From positions 7,033,267-7,097,266 of the forward strand of contig WMCF01000007.1 of the NCBI GenBank assembly GCA_009792885.1: a stretch of DNA of 64,000 nucleotides, in the 5' to 3' direction. A program made the position numbers and the translations under genes. The notes beneath the pieces were generated by a model. That model was not told where the DNA came from. It did not search any database and saw nothing but the letters and a program-made list of their open reading frames with translations. This document shows positions 14,001-23,300 of the stretch, piece by piece; within the stretch, counting starts at the first letter, position 1; each line of letters starts with the position of its first letter. Origin of the DNA: Eremophila alpestris peregrina. Taxonomy: Eukaryota > Chordata > Aves > Passeriformes > Alaudidae.

Positions 14001-14081
14001 CTTGTGTCTCTCATGACAAAGGAAGAGAGAGATGCTTATATAAAAGTAGGACAAGAAATGTTCCAGTCTGTCTTTGAGTAA
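10618..14081 (+). CDS. GTF2E1: General transcription factor IIE subunit 1 (TFIIE-alpha), possibly a GTF2E1-like paralogue; complete, 4 coding exons
   Basis: TFIIE-alpha pairs with TFIIE-beta in the nucleus, recruits TFIIH to the RNA polymerase II pre-initiation complex and stimulates its helicase and kinase. Joining 10618-11065, 12342-12543, 13003-13301 and 13693-14081 gives 1338 bases (445 aa plus stop), with splice phases 1, 2 and 1 matching throughout; human is 439 aa. The N-terminal winged-helix region (about 1-110) is well conserved. A zinc ribbon has Cys129, Cys132, Cys154 and Cys157 at exactly the human spacing. A central YTQNV block and PIWL...STV block, and the C-terminal VAG.P.SY.EVS..PEL element ending in MF..FE, are recognisable. 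The start keeps human spacing to EVPAALKRLAKY. The linker (about 215-270) and acidic tail are strongly diverged, and the neighbourhood is not that of human GTF2E1, so a paralogue is likely. The family is certain; orthology is not. Confidence 0.93.
12342..12543 (+). CDS. GTF2E1: GTF2E1-like coding exon 2 (residues 150-216)
   Basis: Acceptor TGTTGCAG precedes the exon. It encodes the second zinc-ribbon pair CTYC (154-157), then TEVEED, the DARTLLAKFNEQIEPL helix and PTEIPELSE. The donor is AAG|GTATGA and the exon ends in phase 2. Close match to human TFIIE-alpha over its whole length. Confidence 0.92.
13003..13301 (+). CDS. GTF2E1: GTF2E1-like coding exon 3, diverged linker
   Basis: Acceptor ATTGTTGTTCAG leads into the phase-2 continuation of Arg. 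The first two thirds, a Cys- and Ser-rich stretch, match nothing I recall in human TFIIE-alpha. The last third has the family blocks LTYTQNVTIDVQD and QPIWLSQSTVEG, which fix the reading frame. Donor G|GTAAGT, ending in phase 1. Confidence 0.85.
13693..14081 (+). CDS. GTF2E1: GTF2E1-like coding exon 4 and stop
   Basis: Acceptor TTGTATATTAG. Encodes a Glu/Ser-rich low-complexity segment, then NFEHEEEQETLGPILMVAGQ, and the conserved C-terminal block ending KEERDAYIKVGQEMFQSVFE before TAA at 14079-14081. In human TFIIE-alpha the acidic segment just before VMVAG binds the TFIIH p62 PH domain. Here that segment is shorter and less acidic. Confidence 0.88.
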
Positions 14082-14939
14082 ATACTGCAGTAGGAATATC
14101 CAACCTTGTATAGAATGGATGAAGGCTTCTGATTTATGTTCTTCAAAGTTTACCACTGAAGGGTTTTGTTTGAACTTGCTCTTAAGCAAGATAATTCTGT
14201 AGTAGGTAACTACAGTTCAAATATTATCATTGCAGCCACAGCAAGTGTTTGTTGTTGTAATGCTCAGACTTTGTGGATGATGTAATTAGTTTTGGAGCAT
14301 GAATCATTTTAGGTTATGTTTGGATCTAATTTAAAAAACATCTGAAAAGCAGTGATAAAATCTATAGTAAGAAATCAATTATTCTACCTTCCTCCCAGAA
14401 CTAACAGTTACTTCCAATAGTGAAAACAGTTCCAAATCCAGTATGACTTGGTTTCATTCTATACATGTGTTCCACTGGTTCGTTAGGTCCCTCGCTGTCC
14501 AGCAGTAAAGGACAGGTGTCACACAGCAACCTGGTCCTGAGGGAAGAGCTGTTACTAAGTTGCATTGGCAATAGGTGAGAAGCAACTCTGCCTCTGAACT
14601 TTCATCCTAAGAATAATTTTTCCAATTCTTTGTACTTAAGGCACTGCAGAACAATCTTGAGTGGTGAACTGTGCAAGGGGCATTGGACAGTAAAATGTAA
14701 CATTTCATTTTGGGAGAAAGCTATGTAACAAGCACAAGACTCTGCTTGTCCCATCTCACTCCCATGCTCCCCAGGGTTCTTTTTAAGCAAGAAACAAATT
14801 CTGCTTGAAATGAACTACATGAGTAAAAGGACTGGCATTAGGCATAAGTGAGTTTAACTTCTTCAGCAATTCTACTACTTGAGCAAGGGATAATGAAAGT
14901 AGACTACAAGGGCATAGAAGAAACCCCAGGAGGTTCCCT
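14082..14939 (+). other. Probable GTF2E1-like 3' UTR, no other feature
   Basis: Unique AT-rich sequence after the GTF2E1-like stop codon. There is no AATAAA before 15241, so the 3' UTR either runs through the CR1 fragment to that signal or ends at a variant hexamer. No reading frame of note. Confidence 0.4.
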
Positions 14940-15115
14940 CTGAATGCTAGCAAACACTTCACTGTAAGGGTGACAAACACTGGCACAGGTTACCTAGAGG
15001 TGGTAGTCTCCTAACAGGAAGACACTCCAAAGCCACCTGGGCTGACAGCTCTGAGTGGCCCTGCTGGCACAAGATGACCTCAAGAGGTCCCTGCTGACCA
15101 TTCCATGATGAAACA
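14940..15115 (+). mobile_element. CR1 LINE 3'-region fragment
   Basis: Resembles the CR1 3' region: a GGTGACAAACACTGGCACAG block, a GTGGTAGTCTCC block and the terminal CTCAAGAGGTCCCTGCTGACC and CATTCCATGATG. The copy is old and heavily diverged, 5' truncated as usual for CR1, and oriented along the + strand. It sits between the GTF2E1-like stop codon and the nearest AATAAA. Confidence 0.7.
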
Positions 15116-15240
15116 GTAGAGAGAAGGTATGACCACAGAAATACCATTTCAATGCATTTTTCATGTACACATACTGTTGGTTTTGACAGGTAATTTCCTT
15201 TTCAGTAGCTGGTATGGGGCTGTTGTGAATCTGTGCTGAA

Positions 15241-15246
15241 AATAAA
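15241..15246 (+). terminator. Candidate poly(A) signal for the GTF2E1-like gene
   Basis: First canonical AATAAA on the + strand after the stop codon, 1.16 kb downstream. If used, the 3' UTR includes the CR1 fragment. No transcript evidence. Confidence 0.4.
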
Positions 15247-15454
15247 TGTGGGTAACAGAGATGTTTTCATTATTGCTGAGCACTTGCACAGAGCCCAGAC
15301 TTACCTGCTCATTACCCTGTGGCCCCAGTTGAGAAGACTGGGAGTGCACAGTTAGGAGGGGACACTGAGAGGACAGCTGGCCCACAGTGACCAAAGGGCT
15401 ATTCCACACCATAGGGCATCATGCTCAGTATACAGAGCTCAAAGGAGGAGGAAC

Positions 15455-15722
15455 AAGAGAGATGCTGGAGTAATGGCATTTGTCTTCCCAAGTCCTTGTT
15501 ATGCATCATGGAGCCCTGTCTTCCTGGAGATGGCTAAACACCTGCCTGCTATTTTGCTTTGCTTGCATGCGCAGCTTTTGCTTCACCTATTAATCTTTGT
15601 TTCAATAAATAATGAATTCTTTTGTATTCATTCTTCCACTTCTCTTTCTGATCCCACTGGGTGGGGAGTGAGCAACCAGCTGCTTGGTGCTCAGTTGCTG
15701 GCTGGGTTAAACCCACCATTCC
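15455..15722 (+). mobile_element. Degraded LTR-like element (avian endogenous retrovirus)
   Basis: Resembles songbird endogenous retrovirus LTRs: GGCATTTGTCTTCCC, ATGGAGCCCTGTCTTCCTGG, then GAGATGGCTAAACACCTGCC, GCTTGCATGCGCAGCTTTTG, an AATAAA at about 15605, and the end block GTGGGGAGTGAGCAACCAGC with GGCTGGGTTAAACCCACC. No gag, pol or env frame is attached, so it is a solo LTR or remnant. Identification is from remembered consensus features and the boundaries are approximate. Confidence 0.6.
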
Positions 15723-16145
15723 AGGGTAAGAATTCAGGAATGGGGTGTGCTCAGGCTTGCCCTTGATCTTAGAATTTAATGATTCAACATATAAACTAGC
15801 CTTATTTCAAATCTGCACACATAATCTCACTCTATAAAAAGCATCCTCTTTTAAGTCTGAGTGATTCTTGGGCTAAATTAGAAGTTAGAATTTGGACTGT
15901 TTCACAGGTTTGCCTTTGTCACTATGTATTTCCTTGGTTCTCAAAGTGGTAAAGTTTTTTCTGCCTACAGTAGTACCATCAGTTTAGAGCCTGTAGAGTA
16001 ACTAAACTATCTTTAAACCTTTTGCTAACCCACTTTCATCCTTGGACATGAGAGGCATGTGACCATACTCTGCCAATTCAAAATTCATTCATAAAAACTT
16101 GAGACACTCCAAACAAACTGGAAAAAAATCAGAAAATAATTACAT
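15723..16145. other. Intergenic spacer, nothing recognised
   Basis: Unique AT-rich DNA between the LTR-like element and the minus-strand reading frame at 16.2 kb. It contains a GT-rich stretch just beyond that frame's AATAAA (near 16100-16125 read on the minus strand), of the sort found downstream of cleavage sites. Confidence 0.4.
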
Positions 16146-16151
16146 TCTCAT

Positions 16152-16157
16152 TTTATT
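16152..16157 (-). terminator. Poly(A) signal following the 16.2-kb frame
   Basis: AATAAA on the minus strand, 16 bases after the TAA of the reading frame at 16174-16455, followed by GT-rich DNA. It could end that transcript or a longer PCM1 read-through. Confidence 0.45.
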
Positions 16158-16173
16158 TAAACTTCAAGCAAAT

Positions 16174-16455
16174 TTAGGCTTCACCATCACTATACTGTTT
16201 CCCACAGTATAGCCATATTATCATACTAACCTCAAAAGCAACACAATCCTGAATTAAAGATGACCAGTGCTTTTTAATTACTTTCAGAAAAGCCTTGTGT
16301 TTAAGGTAAACAGGATCTTTATAATGCAGCATGTCTGCTGAATAAGCTTCTAACAGCTCAGTTTTATGACTTAGTGTTATTAACGACTCTGATCTGAAAA
16401 ACTGAACAAAGTTTTCCAATCTATGTTTCTGTAATTCTAATTGCACCTTTATCAT
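16174..16455 (-). CDS. Unidentified 93-codon frame, possible terminal exon
   Basis: I do not recognise the product. The frame runs from ATG at 16455 to TAA at 16174 and encodes a charged, largely helical-looking protein including LELQKHRLENFVQFFRSES, HYKDPVYLKHKAFLKVIKKH and a hydrophobic MIIWLY near the end. The frame stays open upstream to a TAG that could be a splice acceptor (GAAGTTAG|CAC), so it may be an exon rather than a single-exon gene. A possible internal donor GAG|GTTAGT lies at about 16230. An AATAAA follows the stop by 16 bases, as at a real gene end. It lies downstream of PCM1 on the same strand, about 0.55 kb beyond the PCM1 poly(A) signal. A small gene, an alternative PCM1 tail, or a chance frame are all possible. 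Confidence 0.3.
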   Translation of the reverse strand: MIKVQLELQKHRLENFVQFFRSESLITLSHKTELLEAYSADMLHYKDPVYLKHKAFLKVIKKHWSSLIQDCVAFEVSMIIWLYCGKQYSDGEA

Positions 16456-17027
16456 GAGACTCCAGAGGTGCTAACTTCAACTGTGTTTTTAAAAACATTA
16501 ACTTTTATTGTAGTTTCCTAAGTTTCATTACGAAGTCAAACACTTTAGAACAGATTCTCCAGACCTTCAACTGCAACAATTTTAAGTGTTAGCTATGAAA
16601 AGATACGAACATTTTCAGACATGTTTAATCCTTTGAACATCAAAAGGATTCAGCAAATGCAAAAAAATACAGCTGTTTTCTGCAGTTAATTACAAACCTG
16701 GGGTATTCCTTCACCTCAGATAAATTGCTGATAGAAAGAATTCCACAGGCCATGAACAGGAACTTTTTTTGTTACAAACAAGTTATGCTCTAAGCTATAA
16801 AGATAACATGTAGGTATGAACTGTGTGTATACCTTGTATCTTGAGAAGATGCAAGAAACTTGGATAACTTCTTGTCCCAGGAAAATTAGCAGTGTTTCTT
16901 GTAAGAGAAGAGCAAACTGCTACAAGCATGTCAACAGGTCAATAAATTTCTGGCAACAAACTCAACATATCAGTTTGTAAGCCAAAGAAAATTTTTCAAA
17001 AGAGAAAATTTACAGACAAGTCCAAAC

Positions 17028-17033
17028 TTTATT
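17028..17033 (-). terminator. PCM1: PCM1 poly(A) signal
   Basis: AATAAA on the minus strand, about 280 bases after the PCM1 stop codon and the first canonical hexamer in the 3' UTR. Cleavage would fall near 17.01 kb. Confidence 0.6.
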
Positions 17034-17315
17034 TAAAACTACCATTTTGAACAATTTTAAAATTACCAAACATGTCACAATAAAAAATAAAAAATTAGGA
17101 CAGAAAAAGAACAGTGCAGCAAAACTGAATAGAAGTGGATTCAGTTCCAGCTGTTTAAACTGCCACAGGCAGAAGATCACATACCTATCCTAAGAGGCAG
17201 TGTGTTAAAAATTTTACATTTTTATACACTTCCAGAATTCTGGGAAATTAGTGCTGATCTTCCATATGTATTTGTATATATAGAGTTTATAAATGCAGAC
17301 CTCTTCAGGTTATTC

Positions 17316-17341
17316 TTATGCATTTTGAGCTCCAAAACTTT
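17316..17341 (-). CDS. PCM1: PCM1 exon 39, stop codon
   Basis: Acceptor CTTGTTTTACAG. Encodes the last residues ESFGAQNA before TAA, compared with a human end of about ETVGAQSI. Only 26 coding bases; the rest is 3' UTR. Confidence 0.88.
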
Positions 17342-20300
17342 CTGTAAAACAAGAATAAAATCATTGTCATCATAAACATCTCATGACCACATTTCAACTG
17401 CTGTGTCATCCTCACAAGCATTCTGAGCTATGGCTTACTTGAACAGCTACAGCCAATCCTCCATACACAACTTAAGAATGGCTTAGAGCTGGCTCAGCTT
17501 TGGTGTGGCATGGTGTTCTTGGTCAGACTGTTCCCACAGCAGGCCTGGGCACCAGTAGCCACCAACTGGGCACAACAGGCTTATGCTGGCAGAGCTGTGA
17601 CAAGCACAGTGCTGACAGGCAGTGACCACAATGGAAGGAAAGATGCACCTTCCCTCACACTTTGTTCTGGACAAAAATCTGTGCTGCCACTGCAAATGCA
17701 TTAAATAAAAAGCAGGTTTATCAGCTTATGCTGTTTGAGGAATTGGAAGGAGGCCCACTAGCAGAAAACTGCTACGATCAGAATACTTAGTTGGTGCCTT
17801 TATATATCTGCCATTACTGTACACTCCACTTGAGAATTAACAATAAAATGCAATTAACACTGTAATTTTGTCACAATAGTATAGAAGAAAACTCCAGCAT
17901 TTTCCCTGACCTGCATTATCATTAAGTTTTTTCACTCATGAAAGTGAAAAATTTTATTGCTATCATATACACTGGAACTTTTTCCTACTACATTACATAC
18001 TTTATATGAAAAATAATTTCTTTCACCCAGAGGAGATATTTTACTATACTGAAAAGTCTCATGAATGTTTCTATCACAAAACCACTGAGAAGTCTGTCAG
18101 GAAATTATACTAAGTGTTATTAAATCAGATAATAGCAATTATAATTTACAATATTATTAAACTCAAGCTTGTGTAACAAGAAACAATAATACTGCTACAT
18201 TTGAATAAGTTTCAAAACCATTACGTTGTGACATGCACTTTAAATATGCTAATTTTTGTGACTTTATCAGCCATAGAATCTAAAAAAGTATACAGAAGTG
18301 AGATGAACAGCAAGATAAAATCCCTTCATATCAATACAACATTTTCAAATGCATGATAACAAAACCCAATGTTTTTGCAGCACCATGATAACTGCTACCT
18401 TCAATTAGCAATATTTAAATTCTAGCATTCCAGACTGTTTTCCCAATATGTGTGCAGAATATAGAAAATAATTACCAGGTTCTTTCAATATTTGGGCATC
18501 TCCTACTAATTCTTGATCTTGAGCTCCACCTCTATCCAGTAATTCATCAGACAAACTTTTGGTTTGGGCCTCTGTTTCCATTTTCTTCATTATATCTGCC
18601 TTTATAACAGAAAAAGCAAATCTCAAAAATCCTGATAACTCTTACTGCTGTCTGGGTAACACAGACATTTAGGGAATGCACTTCTAAACAACAATCCCAC
18701 AAATAATAGCAAAATACCTCTGAATACACAGCAAGTTTGAGGGGCAAGTCTTCAACTTTCACAAAGTCGTCTTCATCAGATTTTTGACTCACATTTCCAG
18801 AGCCAGGTTCCTGCAAATAAAAACGGCGGTATTTAAGAAGTGCTATTTTGTTTTCTTTTCACTCCAAAACTATTAAAGTACATAAAAAAACCAATGTGCA
18901 TATCAGATTTGCAGATGGAAACAAAACAATACTGCAAACCAGAAATAACATTGCAATGGACAAAAGCTTATCATTTCTCTTGCACGTATCTGAACTGAAA
19001 TATACACACATATTCATTCACTAGCACAGGTGACTCTGTGTCAGGGCTGCCAGCCATGGAGCTCTCAGAACTTGCACCAGATTTGTTTTCTGCACATGTG
19101 GTATCCAATGTTTTAGTTTCATTCACTGCTAAAGATGAGCTTGATCCTTCTGTTTCCACAGTGGCTGTTATAAAGGATTCTGGGGCATTGACTGTTAAAG
19201 CTGGTGTGTTCTCCACAACACTGAGGTAATGAGGCACAGCTGCAGTCACATCTTGTTCACCTAAAACCAGAGAATTACATTTTAATTAGGCAGAGATAGC
19301 AAAATAATCTGAACATACAAAAGAGCCAGATTATTATTATTCTTTTAAAAGTTATGATCCAAAGCTACAAATGAGCAATGAAAGTGAATTATAGTCTCTC
19401 AGACCAACACAAAGCTGACTTAAGTAAAACATCAGTTATTTGTACTCTTACACACCTAAGTCAAAGCAATTTATCACATGAGAGTATGTGACTTGATTTC
19501 TGACTCAAAAAAGTTTTTAAAAAACCCACAAAAAACAACTTCCAGAACGAAGTTACCTACTTCAAAATATTCATTCTAGGTATGAGGAGATATAATACAG
19601 ATCAGTAAATTCCTTAGTATTTTGCCACTCTAATATTGATTTTTAGTCTACAAAAAAAGGCCAAGAACAAAACTAATGTTTGCAACAGAAAAACACAGGG
19701 TATGTGGTAGTACCAACAGTTACACTAGAAATAACATTCATACAACCTAGTAATGCTCCCTTCTTTTGATGGAAAATAATTTCTCCGCTCTTAATCAGTT
19801 ACAACATTACTCACAGAAAAAACCCTAAAACAAAATTATTGAAATAACTAGTAAAATGGTAGTAGTAGAAAAAACAAGAACAAGACAAATCTAAACATCA
19901 AAATACTGTAACATGTATTTATTCTGATACAGTTGTGTGCCAAGAGCTGCAACAATCAGCTAAAATTATTGCTCGTGTCAAGCATCAAAACTACATCTAT
20001 GTAAGAAAGATTATTCCATGTTTCCTCTTTAAAAGGTTTATTGTGTCAATATCACACAGGTACATCCAGACAACTGATACAGTTCCATACAAAGACAGTA
20101 AATGTGATCATCTTTCTCTGAATTACATGTATCAGAGGCACTGTCCAAGACAATTCTCACCATATGCAAACTCCTATGCAAGTGTTAGTCCCTCAGGTAC
20201 TGCATACAGGGCTTACCTTTCACATTTACAGATTCTTGTTCTGATGACAAGATTTCACTGCTTTTTGCCTTACTCAATTCTTGGTTCAATATCTATTGGG

Positions 20301-23300
20301 GAAGGTAAAAATGAGTTTGAACAAAATTCTACTGATCAGCTTTATAGCTTATTGGCTAATTTACTAACCAGAAACACACTGTACACTCACTCCATGAATT
20401 TGTCTTTTCAGTAGTTTGAAATACAGACAGCAAGTTCCTATTTGCCAGCTGGTCAGCAACAGTTTACAAAACCATTAACACTGATAGGCATGTTTTATCT
20501 GAACATTTTCCTTTCACTACAACAGTTCTCAGGTAAACTCTCTGGTTCCACTTAAGAAATCTGTTTTAACCTTTAAAGTAAAATGTTCCAATAACACCCT
20601 TGCCTATTGTTAATACCTATTGATCAAACCAAAGTTTCAATAGATTATCAATCTTATTTAATGTAAAGAACTGACAAATCTCCAAAACAGGCCACACATA
20701 TTTAAATTTTTTTAAGAAAACTAACAGTGAAATGACAATTATACCCAGTAACATTTCACTATTGCTCCAGAAGACTTATAACAGAAGGGAGGAAAGACAA
20801 ACAGAAGACATACTAGAATACAAGATTGAATGACTCCCAATTAGGACTCAAGTTTAACTTCTCACTTGCAGCTTAACATTTTTCCCTCTCTCATAGCAGA
20901 TGCAGACATTAGTTTTGTCTCTGTCTATCTATCCACTTTGGAATCAGCTGTAATAAACCCAGGTGAGGAATGCTACATTTTGCTTGTAGCAGCTACTGGT
21001 ATCATACAATTTCTTGTATTATTCTTTTACTTTCAATGGTACAAAAACAGTGCAACAAGAAAAACCAAGGTATATATAAATATGTACTGAAAAACTCTGC
21101 ACTACACAGGTTTGTTCTGCTTTTACAATTTTGATGGTACCTGTTCATTTTCAGTTGTTTCACTGCTGGCTTGTAGTGATGTTTGCACATCAACAGGTCC
21201 TTCCTCAAATTCTAGTTCTTCATCTTCATTCTCATCTTCTCCACTGCCATAGTTAGTCAGAGCTTGGGTTTCTGCTTTTGATAAACCTAAAGGTAAATCA
21301 ATGTAAAACCATCTTTGTATTGCCAAATCCTGTTGGGGAGTTTAATGCAATGAATGTTTTACTTCAAAATATACTTTGAGATACAGTAATGACTTAAATT
21401 TCAAAGATCTGTATGTTTTCACATCAGCTATATTATGAACAAACACCCCTATGTTGGTGTGAAATGTCAAAGTTATTAAACAAGTTGGTGCAAAGAAATC
21501 CAAGCCAGAAGTAGTAAGATGTAAGACAAAAAAACAGGACAAAAATTAAATAAACATATGCAAGCTTTACTTTAAAGTAAAAGCACATTTTAAAAAGCCA
21601 TGTTATTTAAATGAAAAGCTGCATAAAATTTGCACAACTTTCACATCATTCAGGTTAAAGGCTGAGAAACTTTGAGTTAAGCTGAGACAGGATATATAAC
21701 TTAATGAATCTGTTTCTAATATATTTTTACAGATCTACTGATTATGAAAAAAATGAGCTCCCTTAACTGGAATATTGAACCCTTGACATAACACTAGGAA
21801 ATATAGTACTGCAAAACTTTCACTGACAAAGGACTGACTACAATATCTGTGAGAGAAGGTGTTACACAGCACTACTTCATGCAAATCCTGTTGTAAAATT
21901 AGCTGGTCAAAACTCCAGTGGAAGAACTGAATAATGAACTACACAAGTGCCTTACTTATTGCCACGGGACCGCTTTCACTTTCCTCATCTTCCTCTTGAT
22001 CAGACGCATCGGATCTAACACTTGCAGGCACTCCCTTACCAGCACACACTTCTGAGTCTGGTTCTTGTTTTGCAGTTTCAGTCTCATCCTTGTCCTAGGA
22101 AAATATGGAATTACTGTGCAATTTCATGTTTATCTAAAGACTACACTAAGGTTTCTGGATAAAGGAGCTGTTTCTCAAAAGTTAAGAAATATCTACTAGA
22201 AATCTGTTCAAGTAGTCCTTACAGCCTTCAAATGAACACAGCAGAGCAATACTGCTAAAAGGGATCATCAGAACTTCCTGTAAGAGATCACAGCACTGTT
22301 CAGACACAGCTTTCAAGGACCTCATAACTACTGAGTATGTCATTATCTGAAAAGGTTGATATTAATCAGCATGCTAGGTTAAAAAAATCCTTTAAATTAG
22401 ATTTGTCATTATCAAGGAAACAGACACACCTGCATTATTACCTTCCAGCAACTTCCCTGCTCCTCCTAAATGAGGAGTAAAAATATTCCTAACTGCAGCT
22501 TCTCATTTCTTTAGCAGTATCTCCTCAGCAGTCTCTCTGCTGAATGATTTGCTAAATATGCTGAATGAGAAAATTCTGCTCTTCCTATATGAACCTCAAG
22601 TAAAGCCCTGAGTTTGGATCCAAATCTTGAAAGGACTCTTCCACACTACAGCAACCATAACAAGTAATGTACAGCTTCCCACTTTTACTTTCAAAGCAGT
22701 GTGACAGAAGCTGTAAGCCCTAGAAGAAAGCAGTGACTCCCACACATGCCTACTCCTATACCTATATCCATTTAGGAAAGCAATTAACATTCTACTTGGT
22801 GTATATACCTGTATTCATTACCATGGCTGGAGAAAGCTGAACATTGCAACATACCATTTAAAACTTCATACACAACACATTTCCCCAATGGTATCAGTGG
22901 TTTTCAAAAGAAACTTGAAGAGATCAGGGACAAGTTCTGAGCACTAACATTTTATACTCAGAGAACAGCCAGGCTTGGACTCTGAGACCTCAAATACCCC
23001 ATGTCCCAGTTCAGAACATCTACCTTCTCCCAAAGATGCAAAGTAAATCAACTTATTCCATACCACTAAAAAAGAAAATGTTAACTGCTAAAAATATGTA
23101 AGCTATCCTTAAAAATGGAAATTGTAATTTACTTTGTTACTTAGATAAAATAAATCACTGAAAATAACAGAAAGGAGATGAATAAATTTCTAAAGGCTGG
23201 AAAATTGACTGCTTACAGATACTTGATTCCTATGACAGACAACAGTAAATCTAAGTGACCCTTGAAACTGTCTGAGGAATAAAGACAGCTGAAAGGCATA

